A DNA stretch of 64,000 nt, from assembly GCF_001429395.1 (NCBI RefSeq), contig NZ_LMJT01000016.1:54700-118699 (forward strand), in the 5' to 3' direction. This stretch comes from Allobosea sp. Root381. GTDB lineage: Bacteria; Pseudomonadota; Alphaproteobacteria; Rhizobiales; Beijerinckiaceae. The notes under the pieces were generated by a model. The model was not told the origin of the DNA, searched no databases, and was given only the letters and a program-made list of their open reading frames with translations. Positions within the stretch are counted from its first letter, which is position 1, and each line of letters starts with the position of its first letter. A program made the translations under genes and the position numbers. This document shows, one piece after another, positions 6,946-15,857 of this stretch.

Positions 6946-7399
6946 GCGCTACGTCTATGTGATTGGCGAAGACGACGGGCCGCAGAAAATCGGCCTCTCG
7001 TGGTATCCGCCGAACCGGCGCGCGTTCCTGGCCCGCGTGACCGCGAAGCGGCTCAAGCTCCACCATTACGCGGCCGTCAGCGCTGTCGATGTCTACGCGG
7101 TTGAGCGGCTCGCTCATTGGCGGCTGCGCGATCTGCGGTTGGAAGGCGAGTGGTTCAACATCACACCGAGTGCGGCTGCTGAGGAAGTTGAGCAAGCCGT
7201 GCTGGCATTCGCTGCCGGCGACCGCGCGCCATATGCTGAGCCGAAGGAAGTCGAACGCGCCACGGTCATCGCACCGGCCAGCATGATGGCGCGCGTCGAA
7301 GAGTGGCGTCGCAAGCAGACGAAGATCCCCAGCAAGTCGGAGGCGATCCGAATGCTGGTCGATCAGGCGCTGGCGAATGAAGCGCGACGCGGAAAGTGA
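6938..7399 (+). CDS. GIY-YIG (T5orf172-like) domain fused to ribbon-helix-helix
   Basis: A 153-residue protein. Residues 5-75 match the T5orf172/MUG113-type GIY-YIG fold: YVYVIG (5-10), KIG (17-19), R27/R28, Glu56 with His60 in VERLAHW, and GEWF (70-73). These variants are usually treated as DNA-binding or weak nuclease domains. Residues 105-145 look like a ribbon-helix-helix DNA-binding domain (a short strand, then MMARVEEWRRK and SKSEAIRMLVDQAL). GAGGAG lies 7 bases before ATG 6938. It follows the XRE gene with overlap, so both are likely co-expressed. The fusion suggests sequence-directed DNA binding. Confidence 0.72.
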   Translation: MRERYVYVIGEDDGPQKIGLSWYPPNRRAFLARVTAKRLKLHHYAAVSAVDVYAVERLAHWRLRDLRLEGEWFNITPSAAAEEVEQAVLAFAAGDRAPYAEPKEVERATVIAPASMMARVEEWRRKQTKIPSKSEAIRMLVDQALANEARRGK

Positions 7400-7545
7400 T
7401 TCTGAGAACGCGAGGGGAACGCTTTGCGGGGGGTTGTACGGGGGCTCTTGCACCGTAAGGCGCAGAATCGCGGCACTGCGCGCAAGATGGTTTCGCCGCT
7501 CGAACAAACGCGAACGTTCTAACCTATTGATTTTAGTGGGTTTTA

Positions 7546-7623
7546 TGGTCGGAGCGAGAGGATTCGAACCTCCGACCCCTTGTCCCCCAGACAAGTGCGC
7601 TAACCGGGCTGCGCTACGCTCCG
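7546..7623 (-). tRNA. tRNA-Pro (GGG)
   Basis: On the minus strand the gene folds as a full cloverleaf: acceptor CGGAGCG paired with CGCTCCG, discriminator A, and an encoded CCA (plus-strand tgg 7546-7548). The anticodon stem CTTGT/ACAAG holds loop CTGGGGG, giving anticodon GGG. The T arm has GGTTCGAATCC. Its 3' end faces the phage-like block to the left, the usual orientation for an integration target. Confidence 0.95.
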
Positions 7624-7632
7624 ACGCGTCGG

Positions 7633-7661
7633 CTTATAGTGGCGGGGCGCAACGGATGCAA
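7633..7661 (-). promoter_or_regulatory. Promoter of tRNA-Pro
   Basis: On the minus strand TTGCAT (7661-7656) is followed by 17 bases and TATAAG (7638-7633), ending 10 bases before the tRNA 5' end at 7623. Spacing and boxes fit a sigma-70 promoter. Confidence 0.6.
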
Positions 7662-7825
7662 TCGGCTTCGACAGGTTGTTTCACCGCTTCCTCGATTATC
7701 TCCGCCAGCGCCACTCAGGCAGAGATCGATGCGTAGGCGATTAACTGTGGCTCAGGGCTTCGATTGCCTGCCGGGCGCGATGCCCCCATGGTCATTGGCG
7801 GGACGGGAAGGGTGTCGAGACGGAG

Positions 7826-8650
7826 ATGACCATGTCGTTGGCGACGGTGATCGCAGCCCCTGCGGGGGACATTACGCGCGCATCGGTGCATCCTGGCGGT
7901 TCGCTCGGGACGTTCTTCGGCGAGCTTGCGCCGGACTGGCACTCGCAATGGGCCTGGGACAATTACGAGGAGACGATTCTCGCCCTGTCCCGGCAGTTCG
8001 GCCTGCGTCGCGTCTGCGAGATCGGCGGCGGGCGCGATCCGCTCTTCACCGCCGAGCAGGCGGCCCGCCGCGGCATCGACCTGATCGTCAACGACATCGA
8101 CGAGAACGAACTCGCGCTGACGCCGGCCGGGCTCAAGACGGCGCGCTTCGACATCGCGGGCGATCTGTCGGAGCCGGACATCGCGCGCGGCGGCTACGAT
8201 CTGATGGTGTCGCGCATGGTCTTCGAGCATGTCGCCGATGTCGAGCGCGCCTGGACCAACATCCATGAGCTGCTTGCTCCGGGAGGCGTTGCGCTCGCCT
8301 TCTTCCCGACGCTCTGGGCGCCGGTCTTCGCGCTGAACCATGTGCTGCCGGAGAAGGCCTCGCGCGCCATCGTCCATACGCTGTTCCCGCAGCGGCGCGA
8401 CGGTGGCGGCGATCCGAAATTCCCGGCGCATTACGACTGGTGCCGCGGCAGCCGCGCCAGGCTCGGCCCGATGTTGAACCGCGCCGGCTTCAACGACGTG
8501 CACGTCCAGCGCTTCTGGGGTCACGGCTATTTCGACCGCATGCCCGGCCTGAAACAGGCCGACCACGCCTTCAACGCGCTGGCGGCGAAGATCGGCTGGG
8601 ACTTCGTGACGACCTACGCTTATGTCGTCGTCCGCAAGGATGCGCGCTAG
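7826..8650 (+). CDS. Class I SAM-dependent methyltransferase
   Basis: A 274-residue protein. The SAM-binding motif I is RRVCEIGGGRDPLF (about residues 60-73), followed by an acidic motif II (IVNDIDENEL) and a methyltransferase-11-like segment (YDLMVSRMVFEHVADVERAW, then HELLAPGGVALAFFPT). The C-terminal part (FNDVHVQRFWGHGYF) is typical of methyltransferases in sugar or polysaccharide loci. Start 7826 is used; the second ATG at 7832 is better spaced from GAGACGGAG. It opens the exopolysaccharide locus, so it may methylate a sugar, but the substrate is not known. Confidence 0.75.
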   Translation: MTMSLATVIAAPAGDITRASVHPGGSLGTFFGELAPDWHSQWAWDNYEETILALSRQFGLRRVCEIGGGRDPLFTAEQAARRGIDLIVNDIDENELALTPAGLKTARFDIAGDLSEPDIARGGYDLMVSRMVFEHVADVERAWTNIHELLAPGGVALAFFPTLWAPVFALNHVLPEKASRAIVHTLFPQRRDGGGDPKFPAHYDWCRGSRARLGPMLNRAGFNDVHVQRFWGHGYFDRMPGLKQADHAFNALAAKIGWDFVTTYAYVVVRKDAR

Positions 8651-8724
8651 GGCGACTACCGTCCTTCGGAGGCGGTCAATCTATCGCTCTGTTCCAGCAT
8701 CGGCGCCCGGCTGCTGAACCTGCA

Positions 8725-9819
8725 TCATGACAGGGCGGAGGCGGGCGCCGGAACGGTTCGCGGCGAGGTTTCGCTGCGGGGTTGGACCCAGCGCAGCAAG
8801 GGGCGCTCGACCCAGAGATAGACCAGGATCGACGCGAAGGTCGCCGCCAGCGAGGCTGTCACCACATAGGCCGCGAGCGGCAACTCGCCGCCGACCAGCG
8901 CTGTCCAGATGTTCCGGAGCGGGCGCAGGATGAAGGGGTGGGCAAGATAGAGGCTGTAGGACGCATCGCCGACCATGGCGAGCCACGCCGTCATGCGGGA
9001 CGTCGAGCTTGGCGCGAGTGCTGCCGCAGCGACGATCATCAGCGCTGGGATGCCCCAGCGCAGGCCGTCGGGCAGGCCAGACAGGCCGGCCAGTGCCTCG
9101 ATGTCGAGCAAGCCTGCGAAGCCGAGAGCGCCGAGCAGGACCGCCGCTCGTGCCGTCAGGCGGGCACCCTTGAGATAGGCGATCGCCAGCAGGCAGCCGA
9201 ACAGGAACTCCAGGATCAGGGACTGGCTCCAGAAGGCCAGTTGGACCTGCGCGGGCTCGAACATGATGCCGAACGCGGCGAGTGCCAGCAGGAAAAGCGC
9301 GAGCGCGCTCATCCCGTAGCGGAAGGGCAGGAAGAGTGCCCCCGCGAAGAGGGCGTAGAAGAACATCTCCATGTTCAGCGTCCAGCCCAGCGCCATGACC
9401 GGGCGGATCTCGCCCGGCACGCGCAGGCTCGGAATGAACAGGTAGGATGACAGGATATGCTGCCAGTCACCGATCGGGACGTTGAGCAGCCGCGGCGCGA
9501 CCAGCCCTCCCAGCAGCAGCACCGTCGTCAGCAGCCAATAGAGCGGCACGATCCGCCTGATGCGGCGGGCGAGGAAGACGCGCCACGCGCCGCTTCGGCC
9601 GAACAGGTCCTTCGACGTGTAGACCATGATGAAGCCCGATATCACGAAGAAGATATCGACCCCGGCTCCCCAGCGAATGACCGACCAGTCGACCGGGCTG
9701 CTGCCGGTGGTCGCGGCCATGTGCTCGGTTTCACGCGCGGCGTGCCCGACGACGACCAGAAAGGCCGCGATGGCTCGCAGGACCTGAATGTTGAGGTTGT
9801 GCTTGGTTGTCGTCGCCAT
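8725..9819 (-). CDS. Acyltransferase 3 family membrane protein (ExoZ/OafA-like)
   Basis: A 364-residue inner-membrane protein with about ten hydrophobic segments. The family signature is clear: LNIQVLRAIAAFLVVVGHA near the N-terminus (His in VVGHA is the conserved residue), then GVDIFFVISGFIMVY, and RRIRRIVPLYWL. These enzymes transfer acetyl or similar groups to surface sugars. The ATG at 9819 is selected because the longer frame starts with Pro/Arg-rich filler and the signature begins soon after it. It is the last gene of a leftward run with the polymerase-like and sugar transferase genes. Confidence 0.85.
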   Translation of the reverse strand: MATTTKHNLNIQVLRAIAAFLVVVGHAARETEHMAATTGSSPVDWSVIRWGAGVDIFFVISGFIMVYTSKDLFGRSGAWRVFLARRIRRIVPLYWLLTTVLLLGGLVAPRLLNVPIGDWQHILSSYLFIPSLRVPGEIRPVMALGWTLNMEMFFYALFAGALFLPFRYGMSALALFLLALAAFGIMFEPAQVQLAFWSQSLILEFLFGCLLAIAYLKGARLTARAAVLLGALGFAGLLDIEALAGLSGLPDGLRWGIPALMIVAAAALAPSSTSRMTAWLAMVGDASYSLYLAHPFILRPLRNIWTALVGGELPLAAYVVTASLAATFASILVYLWVERPLLRWVQPRSETSPRTVPAPASALS

Positions 9820-9836
9820 GCGTCGGCTCGTCGGTC

Positions 9837-11111
9837 TCAGGCTCTGTGCTCTTGGTGGCCGGCGTTCGGGCGCTGGGCCGTCACGCGCTGCATCTTGGCC
9901 TGGGCGGCCAGCCCCCAGACGAGGCCGAGCATCAGGTAGACATGGCGCCAGTGATCGGTGTCGATCTGCACGCCCTGGAGGATCGTGACGAACAGCACCG
10001 ACCACAGCACGATCGCGTGCTTCTGCGTCGGTGTGCGCTGGAAGACGAGCCACCAGCCGGCATAGGCGGTGGACGCCATCAGGGCCAGCCAGGAGAAGCC
10101 GCCGAGCCAGCCATAGGACGCGAAGGCATTGACGTAGACGTTGTGCGGGTCGGCCTGCTGGAAGATCCAGCGGAAGCGCAGTGGCCCGAAGCCGTTCGGC
10201 TCCTCCAGCAGCATCGGGATCGAGCGCAGCTGGTTGCCGAAGCGTCCGGTGACCCCGCCGTCATAGTCCTGCACCAGGCTGGCGCGGATCTCGAAGACGC
10301 TGCGGATGTTTTCGAAGGACAATGCCACCAGGAGCGCCACGGTGAGGAGCCCGAACGCGGCCAGCGTCAGGGCGACGATACGCGCCCGTCCGGCGGCGCT
10401 CGAGGCGGTGAGGAAGGTCAGCGACACCATCAGCAGCGCCGATGCGGCGAGATTGCCCCAGCCGCCGCGCGAGAAGGTCAGGAAGAGGGCCGCGATCGGA
10501 ACGCTGAGCAGGAAGAGGCCGCGCATCAGGCCGCATCGGCCGATCAGGATGTTCTGAAGCACGAAGATGATCGGCACGACCAGGTAGGGGCCGAGCACGT
10601 TGGGGTCCTTGAACGTCCCGGAGGCCCGGCCGTAGAGCGTGAAGGTCTCGCCCGTTCCGGCGATGTCGAAATAGCCGGCGATGGCCGCGAGACTCGCGCA
10701 CCAGGCGGCGAACAGATAGCCCTTCAGCAGCGTTTCCAGGCGCCCGAACGCGTCCTCGGCCATGATCGCCGCCAGGGTGACGGCCGTGATCATCAGATAG
10801 ACGGAAACCGCCATGAAGCGGACCGCGTCCGAATCGCTCATCCAGGGGATCAGCGAGAAGAAGCCGCCGAGATTGAATGCGAGAAGCAGAAGCGCGAGCG
10901 GAAGCAGCCTCGGCGAGAAACGGATGCCCGTCACCGCGAAGACGAGGAGGACGACGAGAAAGGCGATCTCGTAGGGCGCCGGCTCGACCAGCACGAGAAA
11001 GCTCGACGCCGTGAGCAGCCACAGCGAGCCGCGCTTGATGGCGGCATAGGATACGGCAAAACGGCCTTGCCCTGCCGCTCTTCCGCGATCCCGCTCCGTC
11101 AGCGCGCTCAA
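9837..11111 (-). CDS. O-antigen ligase/polymerase-like membrane protein (Wzy/ExoQ type)
   Basis: A 424-residue protein with about twelve membrane segments and the two periplasmic-loop signatures of the Wzy_C family: TFSRGGWGNL and PHNVYVNAFASYGWLGG. Members polymerise repeat units or ligate O-antigen to lipid A. In this locus, beside an ExoY-like transferase and a Wzz-like protein, polymerisation of exopolysaccharide is the likelier job. The start at 11111 overlaps the upstream stop by ATGA, indicating coupling. Confidence 0.82.
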   Translation of the reverse strand: MSALTERDRGRAAGQGRFAVSYAAIKRGSLWLLTASSFLVLVEPAPYEIAFLVVLLVFAVTGIRFSPRLLPLALLLLAFNLGGFFSLIPWMSDSDAVRFMAVSVYLMITAVTLAAIMAEDAFGRLETLLKGYLFAAWCASLAAIAGYFDIAGTGETFTLYGRASGTFKDPNVLGPYLVVPIIFVLQNILIGRCGLMRGLFLLSVPIAALFLTFSRGGWGNLAASALLMVSLTFLTASSAAGRARIVALTLAAFGLLTVALLVALSFENIRSVFEIRASLVQDYDGGVTGRFGNQLRSIPMLLEEPNGFGPLRFRWIFQQADPHNVYVNAFASYGWLGGFSWLALMASTAYAGWWLVFQRTPTQKHAIVLWSVLFVTILQGVQIDTDHWRHVYLMLGLVWGLAAQAKMQRVTAQRPNAGHQEHRA

Positions 11112-12661
11112 TACGCGTTCTCGTTCTTGGTCAACAGCGAGAACGGCGTCTTCGCCAGGATGTAGAGGTCGAGCAGCACCGACCAGTTCTCGATGTAGTA
11201 GAGGTCGTGCTCGACGCGGCGCTGGATCTTGTCCTCGGTGTCCGTCTCTCCGCGCCAGCCGTTGATCTGAGCCCAGCCGGTGATGCCGGGCTTGACCCTG
11301 TGGCGGGCGAAATAACCGTCGACCACCTGCTCATAGGCGCGGTTCGAGGCCTTGGCGTGGAGCGCATGCGGGCGAGGGCCGACAAGCGAGAGATCGCCCT
11401 TGAACACGACGTTCAGGAGCTGCGGCAACTCGTCGATCGAGGTCTTGCGGATGAAGCGGCCGACGCGCGTGACCCGCGGATCGTCCTTGGTGACCTGCTG
11501 GGCGGCCTTGTGGTCGCTCATCTCATGATAGAGCGAGCGGAATTTCAGGACCTCGACCTGCTCGTTGTTGAAGCCGTAGCGCTTCTGGCGGAACAGCACC
11601 GGCCCCCGCGAGTCGAGCCTGATCGCGATCGCGGTCGCGATCATCAGCGGCGAGAGCGCGATCAGCGCCAGCGTGCCGACGACCTTGTCGAAGAGCCATT
11701 TGACCACGATGTCCCAATCGGCGATCGGCCGGTCGAAGACGTCGAGCACCGGCACGGCCCCGAGATAGGAATAGGAGCGCGGCCGGAAGCGTAGCTTCGA
11801 CATATGCGCCGAGAGGCGGATGTCGATCGGCAGCACCCAGAGCTTGCGCAGCATGCCGAGCAGCCGTGCCTCGGCCGAGATCGGCAGGGTGAAGATCACG
11901 AGGTCGAGCTTGGTGCGGCGGGCGAACTCGACGAGATCGTCGATGGTGCCGAGCTTCGGATAGCCTGCAACCAGATCGGGCGAGCGGTCGTCGTTGCGGT
12001 CGTCGAAGACGCCGCAGATCTGCAGGCCGGTGTCGCGCTGCGCCTCGAGCGCCTTGATCAGCGCCTCGCCGGCCTCGCCGCCGCCGATGATGGCGGTGCG
12101 CCGCTCCAACCGCCCCGTCCGGGTCAGGTGCCGCACGCCGAATGTGACCAGGAGGCGCTCAGCGAGCAGAACGGCCGCGCCGGCGCTATAGAAGCCCAGT
12201 AGCCAGACGCGCGAGACCTGATCACCGATCTTGAGAAAGAAGAAGACCGCGAGCGTGATCAGGAAGAGCAGCGTCCAGCCGCTGACGATCCGGACGGCCG
12301 TCGCCAGGAAATTCCGCAGCGCACCGACATGATAGAGGTGCAAGGCCTGGAACGCGGCGAGCGCCCCGACGGCGAGCGCCGGGATCGTGATCTGGTAGGG
12401 CAGGGTGCTGCCGACGCTGCCGGCGGCGTAGAGCCAGTAGATCAGCCCGCCGGTGCCGGCGACGGCCAGCATGTCGAGGAAGCGCACCACGCCTTCGATC
12501 ATCACGGGCGAGAGCGTCGGCTTGACCGGGATCGCGGCGATCTTCTCCGCCAGCGGATGGAAGGCGCGCGTGCCGCTCTTCGTCTTACCGAGCATGTCGG
12601 GCGTGGCCGAGGCGGCAGCGTCCGCCTTCATCATATCCCGGACGTCGAACGCGCCAGCCAT
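11108..12661 (-). CDS. Undecaprenyl-phosphate glycosyl-1-phosphate transferase (WcaJ/ExoY family)
   Basis: A 517-residue polyprenyl sugar transferase. It has about four or five N-terminal membrane segments, a Rossmann-like domain ([18 protein letters not shown]) and a C-terminal bacterial sugar transferase domain containing [32 protein letters not shown] and SLVGPRPHA. These enzymes load the first hexose-1-phosphate on undecaprenyl phosphate to start each repeat unit. ATG 12661 is preferred over TTG 12670 because AGGGG sits 9 bases upstream. Leftward gene order transferase, polymerase, acyltransferase fits an exopolysaccharide operon. Confidence 0.9.
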   Translation of the reverse strand: MAGAFDVRDMMKADAAASATPDMLGKTKSGTRAFHPLAEKIAAIPVKPTLSPVMIEGVVRFLDMLAVAGTGGLIYWLYAAGSVGSTLPYQITIPALAVGALAAFQALHLYHVGALRNFLATAVRIVSGWTLLFLITLAVFFFLKIGDQVSRVWLLGFYSAGAAVLLAERLLVTFGVRHLTRTGRLERRTAIIGGGEAGEALIKALEAQRDTGLQICGVFDDRNDDRSPDLVAGYPKLGTIDDLVEFARRTKLDLVIFTLPISAEARLLGMLRKLWVLPIDIRLSAHMSKLRFRPRSYSYLGAVPVLDVFDRPIADWDIVVKWLFDKVVGTLALIALSPLMIATAIAIRLDSRGPVLFRQKRYGFNNEQVEVLKFRSLYHEMSDHKAAQQVTKDDPRVTRVGRFIRKTSIDELPQLLNVVFKGDLSLVGPRPHALHAKASNRAYEQVVDGYFARHRVKPGITGWAQINGWRGETDTEDKIQRRVEHDLYYIENWSVLLDLYILAKTPFSLLTKNENAY

Positions 12662-13161
12662 GAAACTCAACCCCTGATCGCGGTCGGCGCTACCGGCTTT
12701 CCGTCTCTACCGCCCCGTCGAACTTGCCGTTGACCTACCGGAAAATGCTCACGGAAGGCTTAATCCGACCATTCGCTGTTTCAGCACGGGGGAGGGTACG
12801 TCATGCATCCGCTGGATGCGAGGAACGGTTCGGACGCAAGGCTCCGAAATCGATCCGCAGGGCTCACTCGGAAATTCGGATTTTTCCTCGGCCGATCAAG
12901 GTATTGGATACCTTTTCAGGGTTTCGATTCAGCCTGTATTTCAATGTTTTAAATTGCGCCGAAGTTGTTCTCAGGTTGACGCAAGGCATTATCGAGGCTA
13001 TATCAATCCGTGATGAGTGTATGAGAAGCACATTTTCAGGCGACCATTCCTTCTGACTTTCGCGGTCAGGGCATCGTCGCCATTCAGCCTTCGCGGCGGC
13101 CTGCGCTGCGGGCTCTTCTCTTTTGACTCTGACCTCAACTCAAGCTCTTGCCTAGCTGCCT
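12662..13161. other. Non-coding region with inverted repeat upstream of the sugar transferase operon
   Basis: About 500 bases, clearly less GC-rich than the neighbouring genes, with no convincing gene; an in-frame stretch at 12724-13056 lacks a ribosome site and protein-like character. It must hold the leftward promoter of the exopolysaccharide operon and possibly the rightward SMR promoter. A perfect small inverted repeat GGTAT-TGG-ATACC lies at 12900-12912; a similar palindrome occurs at 30052-30065, so it may be a regulator site. Confidence 0.5.
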
Positions 13162-13182
13162 GGCGTCGCCCCCGCGACGCCC
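13162..13182 (+). promoter_or_regulatory. Strong hairpin in the leader of the SMR pair
   Basis: GGCGTCGC and GCGACGCC form an 8-bp perfect stem with a CCCC loop, 26 bases before the first SMR start. No T-run follows, so it is not a standard terminator; it could be an RNA element controlling translation, or simply a stable GC hairpin. It does not carry the ACGR loops of guanidine-II riboswitches. Confidence 0.35.
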
Positions 13183-13207
13183 GTGGCCGGCTTCGCCCGT
13201 GTGCAAC

Positions 13208-13579
13208 ATGTCTACCCATTGGTTCTTCCTGCTCGCGGCCATTGCCGTCGAGATCGTCGCGACGGCCGCGCTGAAGTCGTTCGTCGCGGCGCCCTGGCTG
13301 GTGGCGCTCCTGCCGCTCGGCCTGATCGGCCTCTCCTTTGCGCTGTTGAGCGTCGCTCTGCGCGTCATCCCCCTCGCGGTCGCCTATGCGGTCTGGGAGG
13401 GGCTCGGCATCGTCGGCATTGCTGCCGTCGGTCATCTACTCTTCGGCGAGCATCTCAGCGCTGGGCGCCTGGTTGCGCTCGCCGCGATCCTTGCCGGCAT
13501 CCTTCTCCTGGAACGGGGTGTCGGCGACGATCATGCCGATCAGCCCCGCAATGCTGGAGTCGATGGGAGGCCGGTGTGA
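13208..13579 (+). CDS. SMR-family transporter, first subunit of a pair
   Basis: A 123-residue protein with four membrane segments and the family's essential membrane glutamate (Glu15 in AIAVEIVATAALK). SMR proteins are proton-coupled exporters of cations, guanidinium or polyamines; paired genes form heterodimers with opposite topology. ATG 13208 (MSTHWFFLL) puts the glutamate at the usual place. A hydrophilic C-terminal extension (DDHADQPRNAGVDGRPV) follows the fourth segment. Its stop overlaps the next start by GTGA. It sits as an apparent insertion in the exopolysaccharide locus. Confidence 0.8.
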   Translation: MSTHWFFLLAAIAVEIVATAALKSFVAAPWLVALLPLGLIGLSFALLSVALRVIPLAVAYAVWEGLGIVGIAAVGHLLFGEHLSAGRLVALAAILAGILLLERGVGDDHADQPRNAGVDGRPV

Positions 13580-13914
13580 CCTTCGCTTTGACACCACCGG
13601 TGCTCGCCATCGCCTGGCTTGCTCTCGCGGTCGGGCTGGAGGTTGCCGGTTCCTGCCTGCTCAAGCTTTCCGACGGCATGCGCCACCGCCTGTCGGGACT
13701 GGCCGGCATCGTGCTGGTGGTCGGTGCCTTCGCGGCGCTCGCCCAGGCCATCCGGGGTATGGATCTTTCCGTCGCCTATGCCGTCTGGGGCGGGGCGGGC
13801 CTGGTCGTGACCGCCATCATCGGCGCGCTCGTCTTCGGCCAGCGCATCCGGCCGACGGGCTGGGCCGGCATCGGCCTGGTGCTGGCCGGCGTGGTGGCGC
13901 TCAAGCTGCTCTGA
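13576..13914 (+). CDS. SMR-family transporter, second subunit of a pair
   Basis: A 112-residue, four-segment SMR protein, GTG start at 13576 with a GGGAGG ribosome site 5 bases before it. Glu22 in LAVGLEVAGSCLLK is the conserved substrate/proton residue, and VAYAVWGGAGLV is the family segment in the third helix. Overlap with the preceding SMR gene indicates a heterodimeric pump like MdtIJ or EbrAB. The cargo cannot be deduced. Confidence 0.8.
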   Translation: MTFALTPPVLAIAWLALAVGLEVAGSCLLKLSDGMRHRLSGLAGIVLVVGAFAALAQAIRGMDLSVAYAVWGGAGLVVTAIIGALVFGQRIRPTGWAGIGLVLAGVVALKLL

Positions 13915-13926
13915 GCGGGCGGCCGT

Positions 13927-15090
13927 TCAGGCCTTCGCGCGGCGCAGGATCGCGATACGGTACGCTTCGATCACGCCGTCGATCATCGTGTCGAGCCGGA
14001 AGTTCTGCCGCACATGCTGCGCCAGATCGGCGGCTTCCGCCCGGCGCTCGGCGTCCGGCGTGGACAGCGTCCGGCGGATCGCGTCCGCGAGGATGATCGG
14101 ATCGTTCGTGGGGATCAGCCGGTCCCTGTGGCGCGGCCCGTAGATCTCGTTGATGCCGCCGACATCGGTGGAAACCAGCGGCTGAGCCGCTGCTGCCGCT
14201 TCCAGGATGACATAGGGCAGCGACTCCGCTCGCGACGGCACCACCATGACATGCGCCCGCGAGAGCGCCTTGCGGATCGGCCCCGGCGGCTCGAAGGCGC
14301 ATTGCGAGGCGATGCCGCGCGACACCGTCATGGCGCGGAGTGCCGCCTCGTCAGGTCCTGAGCCGACGATCAGGAGGCGCGGCCTCGAGCCGTCGCGTCT
14401 GCCGAGCAGGCTGACCGCATCGATCAGCGTGTCGATGCCCTTGGCCGAGCGCAGTTCGCCCAGATAGACGAGGTCGAAATCCGCATCAGTATGGTCGATC
14501 GGCTCGAATTCCGGTTCGGAGATGCCGTTCAGCACGATGCGGTGGTCGGTGCGCGGGGGATGGCCGATATGGGCCTCGAAGCGCCCGGCGATGAAGCGGC
14601 TTTCGAATAGGAACATGTCGGTGGCGCGCTCGAGCAGCCGCTCGACCGCCATGTAGACCCGGTGTTCCGCGCTTCCGGGCTTGTAGTTGAAGCTTCCGCC
14701 ATGCGGCGTATAGGCGGTGACGTAGCGCCGCTGCGGGCTGAAGAGCGCCGGCAGGCGGCCATAGAGCCCGCCCTTCGAGCCGTGGCAGTGCACCACATCG
14801 GGAGCAAGCCGCGCGCGCGCCGTGATCGCGCTCAGCTGCGCGCGTGCATCGGTGAGGCTCGGATAGCGCGACATCGGCACGCGCGTGATGCCCAGCGTGA
14901 GCGTCGCGGACAGCTCGGCGAAGACGTCGTCGGCGCGTTTCCCGCCCGTGGTCGAGTCGCAGAAGATGCCGACCTCGTGGCCGAGTGCGGCCTGGCCGCG
15001 CGCGAGATCGAGCACATGCCGGAACAGGCCGCCGAGCGGCGCGCGGAAGACGTGGAGGATCCGCAGCCGCGGCAGGGACGGGTCCGTCAT
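13927..15090 (-). CDS. GT4-family glycosyltransferase
   Basis: A 387-residue GT-B enzyme. The N-terminal domain begins LRILHVFRAPLGGLFRHV and has DVVHCHGSKGG; the C-terminal domain has LVYLGELRSAKGIDTLIDA, LLIVGSGPDEAALR and the nucleotide-sugar binding motif VVPSRAESLPYVILEAAA. GT4 enzymes transfer sugars with retention from nucleotide donors in the cytoplasm. It is downstream of the export lipoprotein on the same strand (19-base gap), so both belong to one exopolysaccharide transcript. Donor and acceptor sugars are unknown. Confidence 0.87.
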   Translation of the reverse strand: MTDPSLPRLRILHVFRAPLGGLFRHVLDLARGQAALGHEVGIFCDSTTGGKRADDVFAELSATLTLGITRVPMSRYPSLTDARAQLSAITARARLAPDVVHCHGSKGGLYGRLPALFSPQRRYVTAYTPHGGSFNYKPGSAEHRVYMAVERLLERATDMFLFESRFIAGRFEAHIGHPPRTDHRIVLNGISEPEFEPIDHTDADFDLVYLGELRSAKGIDTLIDAVSLLGRRDGSRPRLLIVGSGPDEAALRAMTVSRGIASQCAFEPPGPIRKALSRAHVMVVPSRAESLPYVILEAAAAAQPLVSTDVGGINEIYGPRHRDRLIPTNDPIILADAIRRTLSTPDAERRAEAADLAQHVRQNFRLDTMIDGVIEAYRIAILRRAKA

Positions 15091-15109
15091 CGGCGGGTTC
15101 CGATCGTGT

Positions 15110-15670
15110 TCAGAACCAGCGTTCCTTGATGACGATCGTGTCGCCGGGCTGGACCGGATAGGTGATCGGCACGCTCGCCGTGACGAGCTGGCCGTCGATC
15201 TGCCGCGTCACCTCGGCTGAGGCGCGCTGCCCGCGCGGCGTGAAGCCGCCGGCGATCGCCACCGCGGTCTGCACCGTCATGCCGGGCACGAAGGGGAACT
15301 GACCGGAATTCGTCACCTCGCCGAGCACGAAGAACGGCCGGTAGGTGTCCACCTCGACGGAAACCTTGGGCTCGCGGATGAAGCCGGCGCGCAGCCGGGC
15401 CTCGATGGCTTTCTCGAGCTGCTGGGTGGTGCGGCCCTGCGCCTCCACCGTGTCGATCAGCGGCATCGAGATCCGGCCGGACGCATCGACCGCGTAGATG
15501 TTGGAGAGATTGTCCTGTCCGAAGACGATGATGCGCAGCCGGTCGCCGCTGGCCAGCCGGTACGGCCCGCTCGCCTGCGCGAGCGCATAATCCGCCGCTT
15601 CGTAGCGAGGAGCGCAGGCGCCGGCCGCCATTGCGGCAGCCAGGGCGAGGGAGACAAGACGAAGGCGCAT
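15110..15670 (-). CDS. Polysaccharide export outer-membrane protein (Wza/ExoF family)
   Basis: A 186-residue secreted protein: signal peptide (MRLRLVSLALAAAMAAG), a cysteine at residue 19 with an imperfect lipobox, then a polysaccharide export domain (YRLASGDRLRIIVFGQDNLS, ISMPLIDTVEAQGRT) and an SLBB-type domain (FFVLGEVTNSGQFPFVPGMT). It is shorter than full Wza, as in rhizobial ExoF-like proteins. It would form the periplasmic/outer-membrane exit for the polymer. ATG 15670 is used because it starts the signal peptide. It is divergent from the Wzz-like gene. Confidence 0.87.
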   Translation of the reverse strand: MRLRLVSLALAAAMAAGACAPRYEAADYALAQASGPYRLASGDRLRIIVFGQDNLSNIYAVDASGRISMPLIDTVEAQGRTTQQLEKAIEARLRAGFIREPKVSVEVDTYRPFFVLGEVTNSGQFPFVPGMTVQTAVAIAGGFTPRGQRASAEVTRQIDGQLVTASVPITYPVQPGDTIVIKERWF

Positions 15671-15857
15671 CACCAGCAGTATCCGTGCGGAAACGCGCCG
15701 ACATTGCCGCGATATGGTTAACAAAGCCTTCCGGGCAGGCTCGCCGGTGCCAGGTTTCCTGACGCTGCGTGATCTTAACCCCGCACTAACCTTACTGCGC
15801 TTTCATCACGCTTGCGTCCTGCTCCGGGCGCGAGAGTTCTGCGTGAATGGATGCGAC

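Noticed and set aside
7502..7515. GAAC-N6-GAAC near tRNA-Pro as a possible LexA box
   Set aside because: The spacer is 6 bases, not 7, and the following GTTC makes it a plain palindrome; no SOS gene follows.
12724..13056. 110-residue plus-strand frame in the AT-richer leader region
   Set aside because: No ribosome site, no domain, and it covers the expected promoter region of the exopolysaccharide operon.
13140..13207. Guanidine-II (mini-ykkC) riboswitch before the SMR pair
   Set aside because: The two ACGR-loop hairpins of that class are absent; only one CCCC-loop hairpin is present.
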